From: Liolophura sinensis
Taxonomy: Eukaryota > Mollusca > Polyplacophora > Chitonida > Chitonidae
Direction: 5' to 3'
DNA length: 64,000 bases
NCBI RefSeq assembly: GCF_032854445.1
Contig: NC_088300.1
Span: 64,456,984-64,520,983, forward strand
The translations under genes and the position numbers were made by a program. The notes under the pieces are model-generated. The model had not been told where the DNA came from and made no database searches. It saw nothing but the letters and a program-made list of their open reading frames with translations. The number at the start of each line of letters is the position of its first letter. The stretch's first letter is position 1. Shown in pieces: positions 47,901 to 59,700 of this stretch.

Positions 47901-49438
47901 TTGCACTCTTTTCTTATTTTGTGTACATTCTCAGTTTGCAGAATCTGTGCAAAAACAAACAAAAAATGTCAGAACAAAAGGATCTTGTTTACTTTTTGAT
48001 GGTCATTGGTCAACTGGCAACTCCAAGCCAACAGCCCAAGCTGTAAACATGTCAGCACTCACAGTCCATCATCAATGGGCTCAGTGAGGAAAAAAGGTGT
48101 TAGTTATCAGAGTGATGACTGAATGAAAACCAGCAGGACAACTTGTGGGGTGTTTTCTGTAATTGCTTGACTGCTGGATAATGGAGCGGTGTGGAGTTTC
48201 ACACATAGCCTGTAGTCTGTCAAACTGCTATAATATGACTGTCAGCTGAGCAGTTTAATTTGTGCTGTATACAATGCCAGCGGCCATTTATACCAACAAA
48301 CACACCCAACATTTATAGTTCTACAGATAAAAATATTCCCTCTTACGGTTGCAAATCTCTTAGTGTCTCACCCGGCCCTGCATTCAAATATAGTCTTTCA
48401 AGATGACATGTGGGAAGGTGGGGGTGGGATTGGTTTGGATAAGTAAAGAAATTGTGTAAGGCACTAATATATTGTGGTTGGATCAGTGGGTTTGTCCATT
48501 AATATGTATCTTTATGTTTGATATTCTTGAGTAACGTGTAAAACACCAATCAAATAAATAAATAAATAAATCTTTATGTTTGTTCTGGTTGCAAAAGAAA
48601 TAAACTGTAATATGTTTAAGTTGTTCAATCCCTTTTGATCAGTTAGGACATATCAGTTTCAACAAGAGTAGGCTACATTATTGCAACACTGTAATGAACC
48701 AGTAACAAATTAGTTGATATCAACCTAATAATACAGTAAAATACCCCATATATATTTATATAAAGCTTTTGATAGGAAGAAGAAAACCGGATTCACTGTC
48801 ATTCTACACTGCATTAAGTAACCAACATATTAGTGATTAACTTCAGCATGGATTGGATATGAATAAAAGTACATATTTAACGGCTTAAAACAGATTACTA
48901 GTTTCAGAATATTTACCTAAAAGATCTATCAAAATCTATACATGTTTACTTTCCACACCTCCACACCTTTAGGGCTTAATGCCAGGGATATGATGAAAAT
49001 ATCTTTATATCTATATATACAACTTGTCACTGATTTCAGAATATTTAACAAAAGCTCAACAGAATTGATATGATTAATTTCCACACTCACCTCACCTCAC
49101 CTCTTGGACTAAAAAAGTCAGGAAAATTATGAAAATATACACAAATTGTCTGAATTTATTTTCTCATTAAAACGTTATGTTAAAGCAGTATTACCTGAAT
49201 AGTTATCAAAAGCCGTGGGTACATATTCCGTGGGATAACCGTTGGTTGTGTAACTGACCACTAAACTGGTCTTGCCCACTGCGCCGTCTCCGATGAGGAC
49301 ACATTTCACACGGGCCTTGGCCGGGGGTAGGGACGACTTGTCGCTGTAGTCCGAATCCAAACCCAGTAGACCCGCTGTCGTGTCCAGATTTTGTAAAGGC
49401 ATGGTCCAATCTTTACCCATCAAACAGTCAGTAAACAC
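35443..49438 (-). CDS. RHOU: RhoU/RhoV-like (Wrch/Chp) Rho-family GTPase, complete three-exon gene
   Basis: Three exons (49195-49438, 42560-42618, 35443-35949) join in phase to encode 269 residues. Visible motifs are the P-loop GDGAVGKTS (about 50-58), the switch I and effector region with [17 protein letters not shown] (about 65-81), switch II DTAGQ with the catalytic Gln, the base-specificity motif GTQCDL and [15 protein letters not shown]. The stretch [15 protein letters not shown] and the shared Ala-Leu-Thr-Gln segment match vertebrate RHOU/RHOV much more closely than Cdc42 or Rac. Atypical Rhos of this group act at membranes on cytoskeleton, adhesion and polarity, and RHOU was first described as Wnt-responsive. 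The N-terminal extension of about 45 residues has only one short PP pair (SSLPPAK), unlike the proline-rich SH3-binding extension of vertebrate RHOU. The tail is Lys/Arg-rich and ends WKRFCCLVP, one residue longer than the vertebrate CCFV end. RHOU and RHOV cannot be separated by eye. I chose the first ATG, but Met7 and Met13 are alternatives. Confidence 0.95.
36013..36150 (-). mobile_element. SINE family A, strongly decayed
   Basis: A TTATTTATTTGATTGGTGTT tail with AAGAATAATTCACC and AAACCGGAGCACC blocks in the expected order. Confidence 0.6.
37284..37448 (-). mobile_element. SINE family A, 5'-truncated insertion with target-site duplication
   Basis: Tail, 3' segment and most of the body are present, ending at ATGGCCAGAGAGGCATAA without the tRNA-like head. 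AGTGATT flanks both ends (37277-37283 and 37449-37455), so the truncation happened at insertion and not by later loss. Confidence 0.85.
37620..37665 (-). mobile_element. SINE family A 3' fragment
   Basis: GTTTATTTATTTCATTGGTA followed by TTTTGTGCTGCTTCAAGAAT resembles the tail and 3' segment with several changes. Confidence 0.5.
38995..39235 (-). repeat. Dispersed repeat family C, copy 3 (inverted)
   Basis: It contains TTTCGTCCATGACTAACTTG followed by CCCATTTTT, the reverse complement of the diagnostic segment in the copies at 7116 and 32480, and further on GCCTCCAAAAATGCAC and GGGCAAAATTTTAG words. Confidence 0.45.
42560..42618 (-). CDS. RHOU: RhoU-like exon 2
   Basis: A 59 nt exon with acceptor TTTTCAG and donor CAG|GTAGGT. 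It encodes [19 protein letters not shown], that is, the strands leading to switch II with the nucleotide-binding DTAG and the catalytic Gln. It enters with two bases completing a Val codon and leaves in phase 0. Confidence 0.95.
42675..42768 (+). mobile_element. SINE family A 3' fragment
   Basis: GTTTCGTCCCACCATAATGA, TATAAGTGACACATTCTTGA and CACCAATCAAATAAATAAAT appear in consensus order. The upstream body is missing. Confidence 0.8.
42883..43021 (-). mobile_element. SINE family A, 5'-truncated insertion with 12 bp target-site duplication
   Basis: TTATTTATTTATT tail, GATTGGTGTTTTACGCC, GACGGCGGCCAGCATTATGG and body as far as CTGCAGGTTGCTAAAGACC. TGGCATCTAATT occurs exactly at 42870-42881 and 43022-43033. 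Confidence 0.92.
43111..43260. repeat. Tandem repeat, 20 bp unit, about 7.5 copies
   Basis: Unit CACCAAACAAGTGACCATTA with substitutions at a few fixed positions. Confidence 0.97.
44592..44741. repeat. Tandem repeat, 20 bp unit, about 7.5 copies
   Basis: Unit CTAATCCAGTACAGGTATTG, alternating with CTCATCTAGTACAGGTATTG. It is unrelated in sequence to the other 20 bp array in the same intron. Confidence 0.97.
44752..44835 (-). mobile_element. SINE family B fragment (tail side)
   Basis: AATGAATGATTATCAGCATA, TTTTCCAGCCATGCTAACAT and the preceding AATGAATGAATG run resemble the tail side of family B. Confidence 0.4.
48521..48569 (+). mobile_element. SINE family A stub (49 bp) with 13 bp target-site duplication
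   Basis: Only ATATTCTTGAGTAACGTG, AAAACACCAATC and the AAATA tail are present, yet ATCTTTATGTTTG is exactly duplicated at 48508-48520 and 48570-48582. The piece therefore inserted already truncated. Confidence 0.9.
49195..49438 (-). CDS. RHOU: RhoU-like exon 1
   Basis: From the ATG at 49438 to the donor TTCAG|GTAATA. It encodes an N-terminal extension ([19 protein letters not shown]...), then [18 protein letters not shown] and the effector loop. It leaves one base of codon 82, completed by exon 2 as Val. This region is GC-richer than the introns. Confidence 0.95.
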
Positions 49439-50500
49439 ACACGCACGCTATCACAGGCAAACAAAACACTAACAGTTTAAATTATGTATAGCACTTTTAA
49501 CTGCGGTCAACTTGGTCACTTCACACTGGCTGGGTGTGTGTGTATAAGTTTGTCGTCGGTGTGCGCCGAGACTCCAGCTAAGGCGGCCCGTGTCAGTTTA
49601 GCCCACCTGTATATACGGCTCACCCTGACAAGTCCCTCAGGTAAGTTCCACAACACAAAGTAAGGCTCTTATATGACACGTTTAAACTCTCCGGTAACGT
49701 GTTCCCTTTTCCTCAGATCTAAAGTATGCCCCAGCCTACATGTCACAGCTTCTCGGGAGGGGCACCTTAACACGGTGTTGGGAGGGTAATGAGCAGAGGT
49801 TTCTGGGTGACCACTTCAGACACCTGTACTGAACTCGAGCTGGTCGTTCACTGTGTAATCAATGGCATTGCCAGCTGAACACGGCTTAGCCCCGACAGTC
49901 AGCTGTCACCCGATTGGTCAGCTTGTACAGCTGACATCACATGCTCGTGACTCATTGGTCCAGAGTTTAGTGAGTTCTAAACTCAAGTTTAGGATACACC
50001 GGCCCTTCAAAAAGATTTGCAATGTGGAGACAATTGAGCTGTTTGAATTACTGGCCCGTTTGAATTATTGGCCCGTTACATAATGTTTATATATTTCATA
50101 TCCAAGCAAACAAGACTTCAGCATTTGCGCATTTGACCAACAAAGGACACTCCCCAATGTTCACACAGCCTGGGGTCATAGCCTAAAGGTATGAATTGTT
50201 GTTATTTGGTACAACAGGTAACTTGTAGGACGTGGACAGGTAAACAAAACTTCAAAGGCACCGCCCAGCGGTGTGGACTTCTTCACCCCGGTTCGAAACA
50301 CTTATACACTTCACTGATGCTACCGGAGAAACACATATATGATATTGTTCATGAAGATTTTTTTATGTAGATGAGTGTAAAACATACCATAATTTACCAA
50401 TCAAATCAACAAAGAATCACTTTTACGATAAACCTTCACAAAGGCAACACACCTACTATGAACCGTGAAGGAAACCATAAACCAAGTTATGGGTTATGTT
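49439..50500 (-). promoter_or_regulatory. Upstream region of the RhoU-like gene (5' UTR and promoter, unresolved)
   Basis: The first few hundred bases upstream of the start codon are richer in GC and CpG than the surrounding DNA (for example around 49550-49620), as expected near a transcription start. No TATA box or Inr could be fixed. One TCF/LEF-type word, TTCAAAG, is at 50251-50257, with CACCGCCCAG beside it. Such a word is expected by chance about every 2 kb, so this is weak evidence for Wnt control. Confidence 0.3.
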
Positions 50501-53059
50501 AAAGATAGTGTCTTGGCTATTACCACTCAACTATGGTAACCATATGTGTGTGTAAATATGTTATTGAGTCTATGATTCATCAACTCAAAGCAAGCGATTC
50601 AGCGAAGATACCTACAACATAATTCATGCAAGAGAGAATCCTGCTGGTTTGTTTTTTCTTTATCCAGTTAGACATGACTTAAGTTTCGAACTCACGCCCT
50701 TGAACAGGTAACCCAATGCTGTGATCAATCTTGCAGTCAGAATCCTGAGCATAAATATTGTTGTACCAAATTTGTAATTTTCAAAATTGTAACCCTTTTA
50801 TCAGATCCCTTGAACCCTTGAAAACCGTTTGACAATTTTCAACCAGAGCAGGTTACAACGTAAGCACAGGTCACTCACACCAGGATGGGTGTAAGAGTTA
50901 TGTCCCTTGTTTCACTGGGTTTTTTTTTCTCTCTCGTCTTCTAACGTATGGAGATAGTTTCCATTTATTCCAATACATCATTTACATACTAATTTGGAAA
51001 GTTTCTGGTAATTGTAATATATTTTTTTCTAAAATTGTTTACACAGTTTTTGGACATTCTCGACAACTGGATGAAAAGACAAATTCCAAGGACAAGCTGA
51101 ACTGTTAGGGAGCGGAGCATTCATGTTTATTCACCAAGATTTAATCTATGGATAAATAGGTTAAACCAAACTTGAATAAAGCAAATTTATAGTGTCTAAT
51201 CTACCGAACAATAGGGCATTGGGGAAAATATTCAAAAACAATTCACTACAACAAATAATGAAGACAAATTACGAGTATGACCGTCGATGAAATGGCAAGG
51301 AAAAGATTAAAAATAAAATACATGTATGTAGGTGTAAACATTAATTGTAACTTTACAGTCACTCAATTTACCTGCATGATCACTATCCACAATTACCTCA
51401 AAATGAGGTGAAATAATTTACCTAAACCTGATTATCTGTGATGTACATTCTTTAGACAAACCAAAATACAATGTCTCATATCTGTACTGTATTGGCTGTG
51501 CACATCTGCTAATACTTGTAGTAAAAAAAAGAGAAAGACAAACTGTTTTTTATATAGGAACTTTGCTTGAAAAAGATCATAACTTGCACATCAAGACAAT
51601 TCATACCAGATTCCTGTAAGCTCACAACAATATTCCCGCGCATCAGTCATGTCAGGCAAAATCACACTTTAGTGCCAGATTTGCAGCTTATTGGATAGAC
51701 TTGTGTTCATGAGTCAGTCCCATCATTTTGAAGGAAATTCACCTTGAGAAGTGGGATTTCACATTGCATGAACTGTCACCCAATATTTGTTTTAGAAAGA
51801 AAATGAAAGATTTGTCCAGCAACAAAATGGTTGTGAACTACAATTTCTGCAAAACTAAAATCTTTGCATATCACCTGTATGTGATTGAAAAATCATTTCA
51901 TTTTACCCCCAGTGTACATCAATAATGTAATCTAGACAACGGACAAGTGATTATATATCAAAATGTGTTATATACACTATAGGCTGCTGATGTATAGTAA
52001 AAATGGATTTAAGTCTAAAAGTGCTTTATGCTTCAGATCCCACAATGCAATGTGCATGATTAGGCAGTGCAGTCATTATGCTACAGGAGCTACTTTCACA
52101 AAACTTCATAAATCAATTTTCTCGTATCTTTTTTGCCGAACTATGATATCTAGGTTTATAAAAACACCATTACAAGGAAAGTTACAAAGTTTTGTGAAAG
52201 TGGCCCCTGGGCTATATGTAATCACAGCTGGGTATGCTACACATGTATGTACAAGGGCCACTGACTTCACATATCAAATTGTGTATACTTATCACACTTG
52301 AATATATTAATCAAATCATATAATCGCATTACAAGCTTGCATAATTGCCATCAGCCATTTTGTCTGTAGTATTCAGCCAATGGTTTTATCACATTTTAAA
52401 TTCATTTCATTTCAAATATTACAATCAGAAAACCCAGAAATTATCTCCTGATGATTTTAACTCCATAGTTTTCAAGGCATTCCAATAATTTGTATCAATG
52501 CTCCAAAAAGTGTCAATTAATTTAAATATATTAAAATTTTCAGTATGTCATCCAGCAAAATATATACAGCCAATTAAAATTCGTACATATTTAACAGCAG
52601 TATTAAAATGTGCACAATTAAAACCAACAGCATGTTCCATCATATATACAAATTTATAAAAATTCTTTGAAGAAACTAAAAGAAATCATGCAACAGATGT
52701 TTAAAAAATTCAGCAGGCATAAACCCATGCTGGGCCAGATAATAATTGCTTAAATCTTAAAACCAGCTCCAAACAGGAAAAATAAAGAGAGATCATACAG
52801 CAGATGGTGTAAAGTTCAGCAGGGTTGACATGGCTGGTGCAGAAGGATTGTCCAATCTTTTTAGCAGTTCAGCAGCCATGCTGTGGCAGCCATACAGGGG
52901 GTTTCCTGGACGTGACAATACTTATCTGCAGTTTATGTTCTAATAAACAATCACAATCAATGTTTCTGCTGAACTGAAAACCTAATCTTTCACAAAACCA
53001 TATGTAACTACAATGCATCAACATATTTTTGTTCACCGTATGCAAGGTTTTGACAACGT
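50501..53059. other. Intergenic stretch between the RhoU-like and ABHD12-like genes
   Basis: AT-rich, with a MITE-like element at 52088-52207 and no supported exon. The right part may belong to the ABHD12-like 3' untranslated region. Confidence 0.4.
52088..52207. mobile_element. MITE-like palindromic element, copy 2
   Basis: The ends GAGCTACTTTCACAAAACTT and AAGTTTTGTGAAAGTGGCCC match copy 1 at 30973-31115. The interior is different in length and mostly diverged. Confidence 0.75.
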
Positions 53060-53065
53060 TTTATT
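53060..53065 (-). terminator. Candidate polyadenylation signal (AATAAA) for the ABHD12-like gene
   Basis: A canonical hexamer on the minus strand about 660 bp past the stop at 53726. Use is inferred only from position. Confidence 0.35.
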
Positions 53066-53725
53066 GATTCACTCATAATGTTAAAATTTGTAAGGTTTGA
53101 TCTTGGGCTTTTGCATAAATGCTGCATTCAGCCTGCACAAACACACAACTAACACTTGGCTTTTCCCTAAAGGATTACTCAACTTCCAAAGAGGTTTGCT
53201 TCCCACCAAGAAGGGCTTGCTAAACCTGCATACAAAACAGACGGAGCCTAATTGGATTATAGTCTGGTCTCACCTGGTCACAGCAGCAACAAGCTAAACA
53301 AGGCTTTGTCTAGACTTAATCCAATATATCCGCTAAAGTAAGACCCCACACTTAGTTCAGTTAATCCCATTTTGCCAATTTATTCTAGCCATTATTCAAC
53401 TAGATTAAGATAACAACAACAAAAATCTAAAACTATTCTATTCACACATTCATGGCAAACACCCAAAAAAATTTCTATATTAGTTAAAATCTCAGATTTA
53501 AAGATAAAAAAACGTTCTAAATTATGCTTATATCAACTTCAGACTTCACAAACAACAATTAAAAATAGCTTTTGAAAAATCTGATGTATTTACCCTGTAA
53601 AAGATTCACTGCGCAAAAGCTTATAAAAATCACAGTTAATTTTAAAAGGAAAATCCTAAGAGATTATTTAAAATAACAACGTAAATTGTTAGCCATGTAT
53701 AAGATCATCTGAGGAACACTTGTCT

Positions 53726-53771
53726 TCATTGTAAACCTTCATAAGCTTCAATGCTTTCTGTCACAAATTTC
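53726..53771 (-). CDS. ABHD12: ABHD12-like exon I (terminal)
   Basis: Acceptor TCTTTTCAG. It completes the Arg codon begun in exon H and encodes KFVTESIEAYEGLQ before a TGA at 53726-53728. The end corresponds to the C-terminal helix after the catalytic His region. Confidence 0.85.
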
Positions 53772-56700
53772 CTGAAAAGACATGAAATGGAAAAAAGTTC
53801 ATGATTAAAATCAAGCATTTAAATGTCCATCCTTTGACTCACAAAGTCACATTAAAATTACATGTGCCACCTTTAATTCCAATCATTTGTTGAAAGAGAT
53901 CTGTTTTAACAGATTTTCACCTGTCCAAAGGTAAAAGGTGGAGACAACATATTTAGTGGGTGTTGTGCTAATAGGTTTCAGGTCAAACTAATTAGCAAAG
54001 CTGTAGACTGAGCGAGGAAAGACAACAATGACAAAAAAACAACCTTGGAGAAATACCAAGTGTACCAATGAAACAGATCCACTGACAAAACTAAAAGACA
54101 CATGCTTCAATGATAAAATAACCAGATTTCCAGTAAATTCTGTCCAATGTCTCTATAGGATTGTGGAAAAGTCCACACAACTAGCTCAGGTTTAGTCCAT
54201 TGTCATTACTCATGCTTTTAAGATAAAAATTCTCATTACAAATGTGTTACCCCTGATCGTCTGCCTCTTCTTTCTTTTCAGTTTTGGAATAATATTCATT
54301 ATAATCAATTGTGAAATTCAAGTTCAATCTTGTCCCACTGCTTTGTGGACCTAGTCCATAGCAGATACAAACTACCAAACAAATGTGGAAGGTAATGGCC
54401 GTGCATGTCGACAACCTGGCCTCAAAGAGACCAAGGTTTCAGGAATTCAAAATTTTTTTTTTTGTTTTTTATTTTACATGTACGTTTGGTTATTCGAATT
54501 CAACCCCTATAAATTGGGGATTCTCGCCAGCTTAATAGGGGAATTGTATTTTGGTAAATCGTATAATTTATTTTACTCATTGGTTGGCAAGATGGCTGCA
54601 GCCAATGCCTACAGCAAACTGCACTTTCTCTAACATATACATGTTTTAAGCTAACCATGTTGAAAATAATTAATGATGGACTTACATTTTCACTTTGCAT
54701 AGAATTCTAATTGAAACTGCCTTTGACTTCCCAAATTACAGGCTCAGGCAAATCAAATTAACTGTTTGAGTTTCAGTGTTAAGTTATTTAGGAAGAACAC
54801 ATCACACTTATTCCTGTAACAATAGACTACAAGGTTACCAATTCTGCACACCTAGAACACAGGCCATCAGTACCTCTTGGCTATTTATCCTAACAGTGGG
54901 GTGTGGAACATTGATTGATTAAGGAGTTTCAGGTTGTTACATAATTACTTTAGCTGATAAGGCCAAGTCCACACAGACCCGGGGGGGGGGTGGGGGGGGT
55001 CAAAGAGGCTAGTCCTCCTTACAGGTAATTACCCCTTAGTCAGACCACAATTCTCACAGCTATATGCTCATTTCTCAGGTAACTCTATGTAATCCACAGC
55101 CCTGAAAGTATTATCAACACTGTGTACAAAAGAGCTGAGCATGTGACAATTAAATGGTCCCTAAACCTCTTAACTCACAAGCCTCTTACTTCAATACCCC
55201 TCACCTCCACCTGTCTCTTTACCACTCCTCTCCTACCGCATGCATAAAGTCCATACAATAACTATACTGAGGCTGAGATATGGACAGGCTCCACCTGTCT
55301 GAGCACTAGCCCTGTCACTTGTAAGTTGAAAAGTCAACTTGTTTACAAACCATATGTTCTCCAGTGTTAACAATTAATACAGGTGTATTAATCAACCAAT
55401 TCCCCACCACAACAACATGTTAACCCTTGACCAATCAGAACGGCTAATATACACACTCCAAATGTTTAAGGGCATTAACTGTTCTACCCGCTGAAATACA
55501 GGTGTTGTTGCTCAAATCAGGTACATGCATAATAATTTCAACAACACAGTTTACAGTTATTATATTAATTTCAGAAACTATTACTGGGTCATTATTATTC
55601 AGAGACTGGCAATTAGTTTCCCCATTTTGTAGAGATAGTATAAAGACTTTCTGTCAGTCCCCTCCATTAAAAAATACACCATAAACTGTCCTCCTCCCCT
55701 AGTCATACTGAAGGGCACATATAACTCTCCATGTATATCCCAAATGACTGGTACCAAAAATTAATCCACTGCACAGGTGTAACTAATTGAATGAAGCCTT
55801 TGAATGTGACAAAACCACCTATTCAGTAAACTGAGAATGATAACAAACCCTCCACTAACTACAATGAGAATAACATAACAGTTTTGACTCTGGGAAAGCC
55901 AATGCACTGACAATAAATACATAACAGTTTTGACTCTGGGAAAGCCAATGCACTGACAATAAATACATAACAGTTTTGGCTTTAGCAAATCCTCTGAATG
56001 TGATAGAACATCCTACATTTATCCTATTTATTTGATTGGTGTTTTACGCCATACTTAAGAATATAAGATGGCGGCCAGCATTATGGTTTGAGGAAACCGG
56101 GCAGAGCCGACAGAAACCTACAACCATCCGGAGGTTGCTGACAGACCTTCCCACATATGGCAGGAGGGGAAGCCAACATGAGCTGGACTTGAACTCACGG
56201 CGACCGCATTGGTGAGGCTCCTGGGTCAGTAGGCTGCTCTAGTGCGCTAACCAACTGAGCCACGGAGGCCCCAACAAAACAGTTTTGACTTGACAGTAAA
56301 GGGCTATGAGTGTGATATAATCACTGACCCTACACTGCAATAAATACATAACAGTTTTGACTTTAGTAAAGCCTTTGAATGTGACAGAAAAACTGACACA
56401 ATAACTACTCCCTAGCTAAATTCAGAATTTTCACACAAGTTCTGACTTTGGTAAAGCCTTTTAATATCATGAAACAAAACGGCACTTTAACCACCCACAC
56501 ACAGCACTGAAAATGATTACATAAACGTATTTAACCTTTTGAATTTGGCTGCATGGTTACTCTGAAAGCTTTGACAGAGGAATATATTTGTCTTTATGAA
56601 ACGCACACTGGGAACTAATGATTCAAATGCCTAAAATCTTAATTATGTCTTACTAAACTGGGGTTGAAAAACTGTCTTAATAAATGATAACTTCAGCTTG

Positions 56701-59700
56701 ACTTGCATCAAAAACAAGTCTTACATTTCCCACCTATCATGATCAGCATACCACCCAAAACAACAAACTAACCTGATGATATCTGGAAGTTCTGGAGCTT
56801 TGAAGATGTGCTTATGGCCGTAACCATGGTGATGTTTGAACTCCACAAATGTCAAGCTCTCAATTTCTGTAGAACGACCTGCTTTTGGCTGCATCATATA
56901 GCTGCAAAATGAAACACAGTCAAATGGAATGCAAAGATACAGTGAAATGTTAATTTTGTTTTTGGATTTGAAAAAGAGACTAGACACCAACCCAATCATA
57001 TAAACATCACACCACTTCTGTCAAAAAACCAAGCTGTCCCTGTTAACATCATTTCAGCCATATTCAGTAAGTGTCTCCTTGGAGAAGGCAAACCTCAATG
57101 TTGACACTGTTTTTTCAGATAAAGTTTGGTATTGAAAAGCATTTTAAGAAGCACACGAAGGTCTTTACATCATACTTTTGATGCCAACATAAAAGTTTTT
57201 TCTCATAAGAAATTAATGAAACTTCACCACAACAAAAAATTCTCACATGGCCTTGTAAGGTGGATAAATCAATCCAAAGCAAGTAAAATGCATCACTTGC
57301 AAAATACTAAACTGGGTGAAATATAGCATTCACAATGCTGCCTCACTGACAGACAAACCCAATCCACACAACATGATGAGCTATCCAACTTTACTGACCT
57401 TGCTGGAATGTAACTGGTCTACCTCCCTACGATTACTGTGCAATCATGAAGTTTTTTTAGTCATGACAAACTCAGTATTGAATCCAGCTGTATGTTTTCA
57501 GCTACGTTAACACTAGGATAAAAATCTGTCCAGAGTGTGAGCCCTAACATTTTCAGTGTGTTGCATTCATTCAATCAATCAAACATATGGTATATAACAC
57601 TGAGTGTAACACTGAGTGTGATTATGAAATTTATAATTTAGTGTTACATTTATGGTACTAAATTTAAATCTGTTTATCTTTTTCCACGTAAAATGTACCA
57701 CATGGTTTTGTCTATTAAATATCCCAAGGCACCCAGTTTTCGATACTAGCAGAAAGTACACTAGCCAAAAAATCAAGTTACTGCTGTCAAATTTCAAGCA
57801 TAGACAGAGCAATTTTATTTCAAACATCATCCTTTCAAACAGGATGTGCAGTAATTTGTTCTTAACTTCAGCAATTAACAGTTCAACTCACTTGTTGCTC
57901 GTTGCCATGAAGTTGTTTTGTAGGTTTACATTGTCAATTCTAGAGGTCAGAAGTAAATTTCTGTCATGATTATCTTTCCTGAACTGAAAAAAGCGTGCCA
58001 TCTATCCAAATTCATTCTTGGGCATGAGATCAGTTACAGCGCGTGTGAACAGTAATATGTTCTAATACGTTATCTATTTCCCAATTAATCTGTATAGATT
58101 TCAGTTTACACTCCTGACCGACTTCCCGATATTGTGTGAACGTGCTGAAGGGTCATGTTTAAGAGTCACATGGTCCAATCAAAAACAGCCGTCAAACAGC
58201 AGTCATAGCACACGGAAGAATAGGTTGGTTGTGTTGTGTTACCCTGGGAATTATGACAGCTTTAAACTGTGGCCATGTACACTGTACTTACTCTCTTCCC
58301 CCAGCTCAATTGGAACGATGCGATCATCATGTGCGTGCAATATCAACAACGGGGAGGTGACATCAGCTATACTGAAAACAGGAGAGAAAACGAGTTCAGT
58401 GGTACAAAATCATGTACAAAAGCACACAAGTATGAAAATAAGCAGCAGGATAGGACAATGTCCTGTTCCAAGTAGTATTTTGACTAGGGTTAACTGCTTG
58501 GTGCAGGACAAAAACTGTCATGCACTGTAACTTTGTAATAATGTGAATAGCTCTGAGATTTACCATTATGTCCTGCACCAGCTTAAACACGACTTTCAGG
58601 TTGGATGCACTGTATACATATAGTGGTAGTTTACAACACAACCACAGCAGATGAAGCAGTTGAAACATACATATCAGCCATTATTGAAAGAAGGAAGGAA
58701 TATTGATAAGGAGATGAATTAAATAAAAAGCATGATGAAGTATTTATTCAACAATGAAGCTTGTAATAAAGATAATAATAAATATCTGTCTTACTTTTCA
58801 TCACTTGCAAAATGGATATCGTGGTCTCTGATCGTGTCAGGAAGATGGAGCTGAACCCAGGTAGGTATTTGTAGGGCTGTAAAGTCAAGAGAAAATTCCA
58901 TGGTACATGTAGGATTATCACCAGTCACACGTAGTTTCACAAAATGACCTAACATACCCTAATTCTTCAACCTTTTCAACTACCATTGTGTCCAATATTT
59001 TGAAACATTCTGAGAGAACTATGGGATGTAGAAGCAGTTTGATGAAGTTTGCATCTTTATTGACACAAAAAAATCATTTTTTTGTTCATTTATGTATACA
59101 TAAATTCAACTGAAAAGGTGCTTTGGTGGTTGAAAATATTGAAGATTTACATAAATCTTTGTGTTCCTCATATAAGAAATGACTAGATTTCACTCATCTG
59201 GTGGAGGCTCTCCCATCACACTCAAGTTAAATATTCTGTCTGTCTGTTGAAGAACAAGTCCCTACGACTTGATACACTCTCATCTCAATAGTATCTGAAA
59301 ACTTAATATCTTACATGAATTTTTAAACATTTTCTTTCACAAAATCAAATGTCATCATGAGGATAAATCCAGAGATCTAATCAGAGCGAACTGCTGCTTC
59401 TCCCCAAGCTGAATACAGAAAACAGGTCAATAACTCAGTTTAAGACTTACTGCAGCAAACGGATGGCTGGTGGCAGCATCTTGTATGTTGTTAAATGGAG
59501 ATTCAAGTACAAACACCCACAGGAACATCATCTGAAAAAAAAGGACATGACATGTTACAGAATCTGATGGGATGCACAGATCATGAATGAGACAAGAACT
59601 AATTCATGTATTTGGTATTTCATGCTGTACTATTGCTGTTTTAACAAGCTATCTTACCTTGGGCAATGCCAGTTGAACAGCTTTTGCACTCTTTACAGCT

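Larger units (their letters stand above)
42619..49194 (-). other. RhoU-like intron 1
   Basis: About 6.6 kb with a GTAATA donor and a CAG acceptor. It contains SINE fragments (42675-42768, 42883-43021, 48521-48569), two 20 bp tandem arrays (43111-43260, 44592-44741) and a family B scrap (44752-44835). The block at 43860-44330 looks non-repetitive and less AT-rich and may be a candidate for conserved non-coding sequence. Confidence 0.85.
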
